From CBFGRU01 sp965651255 (GTDB lineage: Bacteria; Planctomycetota; Phycisphaerae; Phycisphaerales; SM1A02), in NCBI GenBank assembly GCA_965651255.1, contig CBFGRU010000114.1, positions 1 through 9,883 on the forward strand: DNA of 9,883 bases, given 5' to 3'. The stretch's first letter is position 1. Each line of letters starts with the position of its first letter. This document shows positions 1 to 5,782 of the stretch, one piece after another. The position numbers and the translations under genes are program-made. Below the pieces are notes generated by a model. That model did no database searches and had not been told where the DNA came from. It was given only the letters and a program-made list of their open reading frames with translations.

Positions 1-408
1 GCCGGCCCGGATGGTCGATCACTCATCTCCCGCGGCTGGCTCGGGAACGAGACCGGCATGTTCGAGCACGGCGCAACCCAGGTCTGGATCGAGCCCGGCA
101 CCGACCAGGTACGCTTTCAGTCCATTGATGAGAACGGCGGCATCGCCCGCGGGGCCATCGCCCTCAATGATGCCGGCACGATCATCTGGGAATGGAACCA
201 GCACGCCGCGAACGGCACCATCACCACCTTTGATGTCCGCATGCATTTCACCGGCAGGGACACGTACGAAATGTCGATCACCCGCCCGGGCTCGGATGAT
301 GAACGCGCCATCCTGCCCCCGGTAACCTTCCATCGCACCTCGAACACCCCCGCGCACTTCCTGAAACAACGTCCCGCGCAAGCAGCGAACACAAGCCGGC
401 AACGATGA
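1..408 (+). CDS. Hypothetical lipocalin-like protein, 3' end only
   Basis: The reading frame is open from the first base of the window and stops at the TGA at 406-408, so the 5' end lies outside; 135 residues are visible. The protein alternates short beta-strand-like segments with turns (WIEPGTDQVRF, then IIWEWNQHAANGTITTFDV, then HFTGRDTYEMSITRPGSDD). This resembles the closing strands of small lipocalin-like or DUF1579-type beta barrels, in which a Trp-rich strand is followed by a strand carrying D-x-Y-x-M. That family suggestion is from memory and weak; no catalytic motif can be named. The last 25 or so residues are polar and probably disordered. The + strand frame is preferred over the overlapping antisense frame because its composition is protein-like. 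The next gene lies 231 bp away, so this is probably a separate transcription unit. An in-frame ATG at 58 is likely internal. Confidence 0.6.
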   Translation, partial: AGPDGRSLISRGWLGNETGMFEHGATQVWIEPGTDQVRFQSIDENGGIARGAIALNDAGTIIWEWNQHAANGTITTFDVRMHFTGRDTYEMSITRPGSDDERAILPPVTFHRTSNTPAHFLKQRPAQAANTSRQR

Positions 409-438
409 GGCCCCGGCAAAGGCCCGGCCAGACATGAA

Positions 439-514
439 GCGAGCGAGAGGCAGTTGCGACTCCCGCAGGAGACGCGGCAGCTCGCGATGCGCGATGATTC
501 ATGCATCATGCATC
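439..514. repeat. Two adjacent inverted-repeat elements with a short tandem repeat
   Basis: The 231-bp gap 409-639 holds no convincing gene but has structure. Element one: GCGAGC at 439-444 pairs with GCTCGC at 480-485, and inside it GCG-A-CTCC (456-463) pairs with GGAG-A-CGC (468-475) across the loop CGCA, with one A-A mismatch. Element two follows directly: GATGC (486-490) pairs with GCATC (510-514), and ATGAT (494-498) with ATCAT (505-509), with a 3-nt bulge and 6-nt loop. Positions 501-514 are also an exact tandem copy of ATGCATC. There is no T-run, so a classical intrinsic terminator is unlikely. It could be a transcript-end structure for the upstream gene, a leader structure, or a protein-binding site. 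Confidence 0.4.
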
Positions 515-534
515 CGGCGCTCGCGATCGCAGAA

Positions 535-563
535 GGGGGGCGGGTGGGGTGATACGATGCGGG
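535..563 (+). other. G-rich tract, possible G-quadruplex
   Basis: Positions 535-549 contain 13 G in 15 bases as three tracts (six, three and four G) separated by single bases. A fourth GGG lies at 561-563 after an 11-nt loop. The pattern meets the minimum for an intramolecular quadruplex with loops of 1, 1 and 11. It lies 77 bases ahead of the hydrolase start codon, so it could fall in the 5' leader or promoter region. The long last loop makes stability uncertain. Confidence 0.25.
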
Positions 564-639
564 TAAGGCCGGGACCGGCTGGCCGATTCATCCGTAGAGA
601 AGAGAAGCGCTGGAACCGCACGCAGGAGGAGCGACTGGC

Positions 640-1323
640 ATGTCACTGACCATCACGTATCTCGGCCACTCGGGTTTTCTCTTTTCCGATGGTTCGACGA
701 CCATCGCGGTTGATCCGTTTCTCACCGGGAACCCGAAGGCGACGATGACCGCAGGGGAGGTGAAATGCAACGCGATCGTTCTGACGCACGGCCACGCCGA
801 TCATGTCGGGGATACGGTGGCGATCGCAAAGAAGAACAGCGCGACGGTGTTCGGCGCGTTCGAGTTGTGCAATCACCTCGCATCGCTGGGGGTGGAGAGT
901 CTCGAGGACATGAACCCCGGCGGGCGTGTGAAGGCATCGTGGGGATGGGTGGCGCTGACGCAGGCCTTTCATTCCTCGAGTTACGATGCGGACGGCCAGA
1001 ACATTTACACCGGTCAACCGTGCGGCGCGATGATTCATCTCGGGGGAAGAACGATTTACCACGCGGGTGATACCGCGATCTTCGGGGATATGAAGTTGCT
1101 GGGCGAGTTGTACCGGCCGGAAGTTGCGTGCCTGCCGATCGGCGATCGGTACACGATGGGGCCGGAGCATGCAGCGCGGGCGGCGGAGATGGTGAAGCCG
1201 CGGGTGGCGATTCCAATGCATTACAACACTTGGCCCCCGATTGCGCAGGATCCGAAGCAGTTTTCGCCACAGGGAGTGGAGGTGAAGGTGATGCAGCCGG
1301 GCGAGACATGGTCGGTGTCGTGA
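640..1323 (+). CDS. UPF0173 metal-dependent hydrolase, metallo-beta-lactamase fold
   Basis: A complete 227-residue protein, the usual length for UPF0173 (YtkL-like, related to UlaG). It opens with the family signature ITYLGHSGF at residues 4-13. The metal-binding residues are in place: T-H-G-H-A-D-H at 49-55 (H50, H52, D54, H55), H111 in AFHSS, YHAGDT at 140-145 (H141, D144), and H194 in PMHYNTWP. The protein is therefore expected to be a soluble cytoplasmic hydrolase with a di-metal site. Its substrate is not known for this family; lactonase or phosphodiester activities are reported for relatives, so no substrate is assigned. The start at 640 is backed by a strong Shine-Dalgarno AGGAGGA at 624-630, nine bases upstream. 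The neighbours on both sides are more than 200 bp away, so it is probably monocistronic and not obviously part of the ast block. Confidence 0.92.
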   Translation: MSLTITYLGHSGFLFSDGSTTIAVDPFLTGNPKATMTAGEVKCNAIVLTHGHADHVGDTVAIAKKNSATVFGAFELCNHLASLGVESLEDMNPGGRVKASWGWVALTQAFHSSSYDADGQNIYTGQPCGAMIHLGGRTIYHAGDTAIFGDMKLLGELYRPEVACLPIGDRYTMGPEHAARAAEMVKPRVAIPMHYNTWPPIAQDPKQFSPQGVEVKVMQPGETWSVS

Positions 1324-1383
1324 GGCGATGATGATCGCTCGGTGAGATTGGCCTTGGGGTCGGTTTTCTCGTTCGAATGGCGC

Positions 1384-1403
1384 CCGGATCATGTGTGATC
1401 TGG
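1384..1403 (+). terminator. Candidate terminator hairpin after the hydrolase gene
   Basis: CCGGATCA (1384-1391) pairs with TGATCTGG (1396-1403) across the loop TGTG, giving an 8-bp stem with one G-U pair, 61 bases after the hydrolase stop. Only a short T-run (1408-1410) follows, so termination strength is doubtful. A second, weaker hairpin, GCGAT/ATCGC at 1325-1338, follows the stop codon almost directly. The first could instead be a DNA operator, since its core GATCA-TGTG-TGATC is a perfect inverted repeat. Confidence 0.35.
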
Positions 1404-1421
1404 TAGGTTTGAGTCGGTCCG

Positions 1422-1429
1422 CGTAGGAT
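1422..1429 (+). promoter_or_regulatory. Weak -10-like element ahead of the aminotransferase
   Basis: CGTAGGAT contains TAGGAT at 1424-1429 (four of six positions matching TATAAT), 110 bases ahead of the chosen aminotransferase start. No good -35 is seen at the normal spacing; TTGAGT at 1409-1414 is too close. It is offered as the best candidate for the start of the ast transcript, which would then have a leader of about 100 nt containing the palindrome at 1509-1520. Confidence 0.2.
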
Positions 1430-1508
1430 TGCCGGCCCGCAGGGGCGGTGAAGTTCGCGATCGATGATGCCGATCGTGTTCATGCGGCCCGTTCGCGGAC
1501 CGATTCAA

Positions 1509-1520
1509 CGAATGCATTCG
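1509..1520. promoter_or_regulatory. Perfect 12-bp palindrome just before the aminotransferase ribosome binding site
   Basis: CGAATGCATTCG reads the same on both strands. It ends two bases before the Shine-Dalgarno at 1523-1530. The location suits an operator or an RNA element controlling translation of the first gene of the ast block. A 12-bp palindrome is not rare by chance in 10 kb, so only the position makes it notable. Confidence 0.3.
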
Positions 1521-1522
1521 AG

Positions 1523-1530
1523 AGGAAGGA
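1523..1530 (+). promoter_or_regulatory. Ribosome binding site that decides the aminotransferase start
   Basis: AGGAAGGA lies eight bases ahead of the ATG at 1539. No comparable site precedes the upstream in-frame ATGs at 1464 and 1467, so translation most likely starts at 1539. Confidence 0.7.
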
Positions 1531-1538
1531 CGCCGTTC

Positions 1539-2978
1539 ATGCCGAGTTCAGCCGCGGTGGAACCATTGGTTGCAGAGCAGTTCGTGAAGAGCACTGCGGT
1601 TTCCGAGGCGGTAGACCAGATCGTCGCGGAGCTGAAGCGTTCGCAGGCGTCGATTACCGCAGCGCGACCCCCGCAGGATTCACACCGGGAGACGATGGCA
1701 GACTACCTGAAGCGCCAGGAGGCAGTGAAGGGCAAGGGCGCATGGTACCCATACGTCGGCAGCGGGATGGGCAACGGGCCGTTGGTGGAGTTGATTGATG
1801 GATCGGTCAAATGGGACATGATCAACGGCATCGGCGTGCACATGTTCGGCCACAGCGACCCGGAGATGGTGCGTGCGGCGTTGCTGGGGGCGATGGGTGA
1901 TACGGTGATGGAAGGGAACCTGCAGTTCAACCGCGGCACGGTGGATTTCGGCGATCTGCTCGTGCAGGAAGCGTCGCGCAACTCGAAACTGGCGCATGCG
2001 TTCCTGATCAACTCGGGGGCGCTGGCGAATGAGAACGCGCTGAAGATCTGCTTTCAGAAGAATCATCCGGCATCGCGGGTCATCGCGTTCATGGATTGCT
2101 TCATGGGGCGCACGTGGACGATGGCGCAGATCGGCGACTCGGCGGGCGCGCGGGCAGGCCTGCCGTTGAACACGCTGATTGACTACATGCCGTTTTACGA
2201 TGCGGATCGTCCGGAGCAATCGATCGAACATGCGGTGTGGCATCTGAAGCAGTACATCGCGCGGTATCCGAAGCAGCATGCGTGCTTCATCTTCGAACTG
2301 GTGCAGGGTGAAGGCGGTTTCAACGTGGGAACGAAGGCGTTCTTCGAGCCGCTGATGCAACTCTGCCGGGAGAACGGCATCGCGGTGTGGGTGGATGAGA
2401 TTCAGACGTTCGGCCGAACGGAGGAGATGTTCTTCTTCGAGCAACTCGGGCTGGGTGAATACGTGGATGTGGTGACGATCGGCAAGATGAGCCAGATCTG
2501 CGCGTGCCTGTTCACGGAGGCGTACAACCCGAAGCCGGGGCTGATGAGCGCGACGTTCAGCGGATCAAGCGTGGCGTATGCGGTGGGACTGCAGGTGCTG
2601 GAGCGGATGCGCGCGGGCGGGTACTACGGAAAAGATGGTCGCAATGCGAAGTTGCAGCAAGCATTTCGCCGGCACGCCAAGGCATTGGTGGACAAGCACC
2701 AGGAATGGTTCCCGCCGGTCCCGCGGATCGCGGGTCTGCCGGGTGTTTCGCATCGGCATGTGGATGGCGTCGGGGGCATGATGCGTCTGACGCCGTTCGG
2801 CGGCGATCGCGCGAAAATCATGAAGGCGCTGAACATCCTGTTTGAAGAAGGGGTCATCGCGTTCGCGTGTGGTCACGGTCCGTTCCACATCCGGTTCCTG
2901 CCGCCGGTGGGGGTGTTTGAAGAGAAGCATTTCGGACCGGTGTTTGAGATCGTGGAGCGTGCGCTCGCGAAGGTGTGA
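1539..2978 (+). CDS. Class III PLP aminotransferase, lysine-6-aminotransferase-like, in the astC position
   Basis: 479 residues from the ATG chosen by its ribosome binding site; a start at 1464 would add 25 Arg/Pro-rich residues. This is a fold-type I, class III pyridoxal-phosphate transaminase. Visible signatures are SGALANENALK (159-169, phosphate-binding region), ELVQGEGG (253-260), VDEIQTFGRT (285-294, with D286 contacting the PLP nitrogen) and TIGKMSQ (313-319, with K316 as the Schiff-base lysine). Its C-terminal barrel strand is IRFLPPVGV (451-459). GALANENALK and GK-x-x-Q-x-C look more like lysine epsilon-aminotransferase (LAT) than ArgD/AstC, which usually have a Gly-rich stretch after the lysine. 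Because astA and astD follow, the inferred role is transamination of N2-succinylornithine to succinylglutamate semialdehyde with 2-oxoglutarate. Direct action on lysine or ornithine remains possible. The enzyme is cytoplasmic. The next gene starts 57 bases after the stop. Confidence 0.85.
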   Translation: MPSSAAVEPLVAEQFVKSTAVSEAVDQIVAELKRSQASITAARPPQDSHRETMADYLKRQEAVKGKGAWYPYVGSGMGNGPLVELIDGSVKWDMINGIGVHMFGHSDPEMVRAALLGAMGDTVMEGNLQFNRGTVDFGDLLVQEASRNSKLAHAFLINSGALANENALKICFQKNHPASRVIAFMDCFMGRTWTMAQIGDSAGARAGLPLNTLIDYMPFYDADRPEQSIEHAVWHLKQYIARYPKQHACFIFELVQGEGGFNVGTKAFFEPLMQLCRENGIAVWVDEIQTFGRTEEMFFFEQLGLGEYVDVVTIGKMSQICACLFTEAYNPKPGLMSATFSGSSVAYAVGLQVLERMRAGGYYGKDGRNAKLQQAFRRHAKALVDKHQEWFPPVPRIAGLPGVSHRHVDGVGGMMRLTPFGGDRAKIMKALNILFEEGVIAFACGHGPFHIRFLPPVGVFEEKHFGPVFEIVERALAKV

Positions 2979-3000
2979 AGGATTTCTGATCTGGACGACA

Positions 3001-3020
3001 CCGCGTCGATGCGGACGCGG
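3001..3020 (+). promoter_or_regulatory. Intercistronic hairpin between aminotransferase gene and astA
   Basis: CCGCGTC (3001-3007) and GACGCGG (3014-3020) form a perfect 7-bp GC-rich stem around the 6-nt loop GATGCG. It lies in the 57-bp gap, 15 bases ahead of the astA start. No T-tract follows directly. In an operon such a stem may protect or process mRNA, cause partial termination, or affect ribosome access to astA, which has no clear Shine-Dalgarno. Confidence 0.45.
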
Positions 3021-3035
3021 CTCGCGGTTTGACCC

Positions 3036-4109
3036 ATGTTCATCATTCGACAAGCGACAATCGACGATGCGAGTACGCTGCTGAAGCTGGCACGGATGGT
3101 GCACTTCATCAATCTGCCCGCGGATCCGGACATTATCGCGGGCAAGATCAGCCGCTCGCGGTTGAGTTTCATGGGCAAAGCGCGCGATGAGCGTGAGCGC
3201 AGTTTCATGTTCGTGCTGGAAGACAGCGAGACGGGGAACGTGATCGGGACGAGCGCGTTGATGTCGTGCATCTCCTGGCCGGGACATCCGCATACGTTTC
3301 TGCATGTGCGCCGGCGAGAGTTGTACAGCGAAGACCTGCAGACCGGGGCCGTTCACGTGACGCTGCAATTGGATACGGATGAGACCGGGCCGAGCGAAAT
3401 CGGCGGGTTGATTCTGTCGCCTTCGTACCGCGGGCATCGAGAGAAGCTGGGTTCGTTTCTGAGTCTGATTCGCTTTCACCTGCTGGGGCTGCATCGCTCG
3501 TGGTTCAGCGAACGCATCATCGCGGAGATGATGGCCCCGCTCACGCCCGACAGCCGCAATACGTTGTGGGAGTATCTGGGCCGGCGGTTCATCAACCTTT
3601 CGTATGCGGAGGCGGATCGATTCTGCCAGCACTCGAAGGAGTTCATCACGGCGCTCTTTCCGCGCGAAGAGATGTACGCATCACTCCTGCCACCGGAGGC
3701 GCGGAACCTGATTGCGCGTGTCGGGCCCGAAACCCGACCGGCACGGGCGATGCTGGAAGCGCTCGGCTTCCGGTACATGGGTCACGTTGATCCGTTCGAC
3801 GGTGGGCCGTACCTGGAAGCGAAGGTGTCGGAGATTCCTCTCGTGCGAGATACCGGCCGACTGACGTTGGCTCCGCCGCGAGAGTCAGGGCACGAACAAC
3901 GAGGATTTGTCAGTTTCATGAGCGATACGGGCTTTCGCGCGGTGCGCACCACGTGCACGGTGGATGCGGAATCGCAGACGCTGACGATGCCCGACGAGGT
4001 CATGAAGGCGATTCACGCATCGAGCGGAGATGAAGTGGGCTTCACGCCAACGCCGAGCCGCGCCCGACCTTCGGAAGGTGCCAAGGCAGGGTCGGCACGA
4101 TCGGCCTGA
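3036..4109 (+). CDS. astA: Arginine/ornithine N-succinyltransferase (AstA/AruF-AruG family)
   Basis: 357 residues, close to the usual 340 or so for AstA. The enzyme transfers succinate from succinyl-CoA to the alpha-amino group of arginine (or ornithine), the first step of the AST pathway, in the cytoplasm. Family landmarks are the N-terminal strand FIIRQATIDDASTLLKLA (residues 2-19), FMFVLEDSETGNVIGTSAL (57-75), the GNAT-like core TGPSEIGGLILSPSYRG (117-133), RPARAMLEALGFRY (234-247) and the highly conserved VDPFDGGPYLEAK (251-263). An extra polar, Pro/Ser/Ala-rich tail (about 337-357) follows the last beta segment. The start fits the family N-terminus although no good ribosome binding site is seen. 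The gene sits between the aminotransferase and astD, as in astCADBE operons. Pseudomonads use a heterodimer AruF-AruG; only one copy is visible here, so a homo-oligomer is likely. Confidence 0.9.
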   Translation: MFIIRQATIDDASTLLKLARMVHFINLPADPDIIAGKISRSRLSFMGKARDERERSFMFVLEDSETGNVIGTSALMSCISWPGHPHTFLHVRRRELYSEDLQTGAVHVTLQLDTDETGPSEIGGLILSPSYRGHREKLGSFLSLIRFHLLGLHRSWFSERIIAEMMAPLTPDSRNTLWEYLGRRFINLSYAEADRFCQHSKEFITALFPREEMYASLLPPEARNLIARVGPETRPARAMLEALGFRYMGHVDPFDGGPYLEAKVSEIPLVRDTGRLTLAPPRESGHEQRGFVSFMSDTGFRAVRTTCTVDAESQTLTMPDEVMKAIHASSGDEVGFTPTPSRARPSEGAKAGSARSA

Positions 4110-4123
4110 TCGCGCGGCGGCTG

Positions 4124-4135
4124 GCTATGCTCCTT
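4124..4135 (+). promoter_or_regulatory. Promoter-like element directly ahead of astD
   Basis: GCTATGCTCCTT includes the -10-like hexamer TATGCT at 4126-4131, only five bases ahead of the astD ATG. A transcript from it would start at or near the start codon and be leaderless, which would agree with the absence of a Shine-Dalgarno. No convincing -35 is present. A near copy of the element occurs ahead of the PfkB kinase (5723-5733). Confidence 0.25.
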
Positions 4136-4136
4136 C

Positions 4137-5645
4137 ATGACGAAACGGAACGAGCATCTTTCCCACGCGCCGAGTGACTACATCAACGGCCGCTTCATCT
4201 CCATCGAGGGCGATGCATGCCGCTCGCATGATCCCGCGCAGCCGGATCGCATTCTTTGGCAGGGCTCACCAAAGGCGGAGCATGTGGAGCAGGCGATCGC
4301 TGCGGCGCGAAACGCCCTGCCCGCGTGGAGTGCGCGGTCGATGGCCGACCGTAAGGAGGTGCTGCTGCGCTGGAAGGATGTGACCACTCGGCACGCGGCG
4401 CGCATCGCGTCGCTCATTACCGACGAAATGGGGAAGGTGCTCTCGGAGTCGACGTTTGAAGCCAACGCCCTGGGTGGGAAAGTTGATATCACGTTCGATG
4501 AAAACTCGTTCCGCCGCGTGAGTGAATACGAAGTGGCGGTGAGTGCGACGCGCGCGGGATTCTGCCGGTTCAAGCCGCACGGCGTGATGAGCGTCATTGG
4601 GCCGTTCAACTTTCCCGCGCACCTGCCGAACGGGCACTTTGTGCCGGCGCTTCTCATGGGAAACACCGTCGTGTTCAAGCCGTCGGAGAAGACGCCGGCC
4701 ACGGGGCAGCTTCTGGCGGAACTGATGGATGAAGCGGAGCTGCCGCCGGGAGTCTTCAACCTGGTGCAAGGCGGAGCAGACATCGCGCGGACGCTGGTGT
4801 CGCACGACAACGTTGATGGGATTCTCTTTACGGGTTCCTGGCCGGTGGGTCGAAGAATACTGGAAGCGAACCTCGATCATCCGGGTCGCATCGTGGCGCT
4901 TGAGATGGGCGGGAACAACCCCGCCGTCGTGATGCCTTCGTGCGATCTGCGGCAGGCGGTGCTAGAGTGTCTGCGCGCCGGCTACGCCACCAGCGGGCAG
5001 CGCTGCACCTGCACCCGACGACTCATCCTGCACCGCGACATCGCGGATCGGTTTATCACCGCGTTTGCCAAGGGCGCTTCAACGATCGTTGTTGCACCCG
5101 GCAAGGCGAAAGAGCCGGTCTTCATGGGACCTGTCATTTCCGAAGACGCCGCGAACGCAGTGGTCGAGTTTCAGCAACAACTCGCTCAGCGCGGCGGCAA
5201 CGTGGTGCTCGAAGCGGCGCGGCTCGATCGAGAAGGGCATTTCGTCTCGCCCGGGCTGGTGGAAGTTGCTTCGTTTTCGCTTGATTTCGACCGGGAGGTC
5301 TTCGGTCCGCTGGTGCAGTTGACGATTGTTGATTCACTCGAAGAAGCCATCGCGCAGGCAAACGCGACGCGATACGGGTTGGCTGCGTCGATTTTTACAA
5401 ACGACGATGATGAGTACGAGCGATTCTTCCGCGGATGTCGCGCAGGGTGCATCAACCGTAACACCGGGACGGCCGGCGCGAGCAGCAAGCTGCCCTTCGG
5501 CGGGCTGGGACACTCCGGCAACCACCGCCCGGCCGCGGCGTTCAGCGTGGATTACTGCGCCTATCCGGTCGCGAACATGGTCGAGCGCAGCTCCGAGGCC
5601 GCCGTTCCTCCGGGCCTCCTCTTCGATGACAACTGGCTGCGGTAA
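4137..5645 (+). CDS. astD: N-succinylglutamate 5-semialdehyde dehydrogenase (AstD)
   Basis: 502 residues, typical for the aldehyde dehydrogenase superfamily. It oxidises N2-succinylglutamate 5-semialdehyde to N2-succinylglutamate with NAD+, the fourth step of the AST pathway. Active-site features are FNFPAHLPNGH (157-167, with oxyanion-hole N158), FKPSEKTP (180-187, with cofactor-binding K181), FTGSWPVG (231-238), ALEMGGNNP (254-262, with general base E256), SGQRCTCTRR (286-295, with nucleophile C290) and EVFGPL (387-392). GQRCTC, LPNGH and the C-terminal FGGLGHSGNHRPAA and VDYCAYPVA are AstD hallmarks that set it apart from other aldehyde dehydrogenases. The start is the first in-frame ATG after the astA stop, 27 bases downstream, without a clear ribosome binding site. 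Tight spacing to astA argues for co-transcription. The succinylglutamate product would need AstE to give glutamate and succinate; AstE is not in the window. Confidence 0.95.
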   Translation: MTKRNEHLSHAPSDYINGRFISIEGDACRSHDPAQPDRILWQGSPKAEHVEQAIAAARNALPAWSARSMADRKEVLLRWKDVTTRHAARIASLITDEMGKVLSESTFEANALGGKVDITFDENSFRRVSEYEVAVSATRAGFCRFKPHGVMSVIGPFNFPAHLPNGHFVPALLMGNTVVFKPSEKTPATGQLLAELMDEAELPPGVFNLVQGGADIARTLVSHDNVDGILFTGSWPVGRRILEANLDHPGRIVALEMGGNNPAVVMPSCDLRQAVLECLRAGYATSGQRCTCTRRLILHRDIADRFITAFAKGASTIVVAPGKAKEPVFMGPVISEDAANAVVEFQQQLAQRGGNVVLEAARLDREGHFVSPGLVEVASFSLDFDREVFGPLVQLTIVDSLEEAIAQANATRYGLAASIFTNDDDEYERFFRGCRAGCINRNTGTAGASSKLPFGGLGHSGNHRPAAAFSVDYCAYPVANMVERSSEAAVPPGLLFDDNWLR

Positions 5646-5722
5646 GCACCGGTCCCGTTGACGTTGATTTCGCGGGTGAAGTGTCGGCGCGCGAGTCACA
5701 TGTGGTCGTTGCACCGTGCAGC

Positions 5723-5733
5723 GCTACACTCCT
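5723..5733 (+). promoter_or_regulatory. Promoter-like element ahead of the PfkB kinase
   Basis: GCTACACTCCT contains the -10-like TACACT at 5725-5730. It matches the element before astD at nine of eleven positions. The start codon lies 50 bases further on, leaving room for a short leader with a ribosome binding site. The -35 region has no consensus, but a perfect 8-bp palindrome CACATGTG at 5697-5704 overlaps where a -35 would be and could be an operator. Confidence 0.3.
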
Positions 5734-5771
5734 GCTGCATTCTCTGTTCAGAAATGGATCAAGTGTTGGAG

Positions 5772-5777
5772 AAGGAG
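5772..5777 (+). promoter_or_regulatory. Ribosome binding site that decides the kinase start
   Basis: AAGGAG lies five bases ahead of the ATG at 5783. The in-frame ATG at 5681 has no such site and would add 34 residues that fit no PfkB N-terminus. Confidence 0.75.
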
Positions 5778-5782
5778 ATTCG

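Noticed and set aside
19..435. Antisense frame opposite the first gene
   Set aside because: The + strand frame gives a protein with regular beta-strand patterning and continues past the window edge; the antisense product is low-complexity.
1464..1538. Upstream start for the aminotransferase
   Set aside because: It would add 25 Arg/Pro-rich residues without a ribosome binding site, whereas the ATG at 1539 has a good one.
2565..3632. Antisense reading frame of 355 codons across the aminotransferase and astA
   Set aside because: Arg/His/Gln-rich composition typical of the shadow of a GC-rich gene; both sense genes are well supported.
4067..4079. Inverted repeat ACCTTCGGAAGGT near the end of astA
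   Set aside because: It lies inside the coding tail of astA, is short with a one-base centre, and has no T-run; likely chance.
4098..4112. CGATC/GATCG hairpin over the astA stop codon
   Set aside because: Only a 5-bp stem without a T-run, and astD begins 25 bases later; too weak to call a terminator.
5681..5782. Upstream start for the kinase
   Set aside because: The added 34 residues fit no PfkB N-terminus, and the ATG at 5783 has AAGGAG at a suitable distance.
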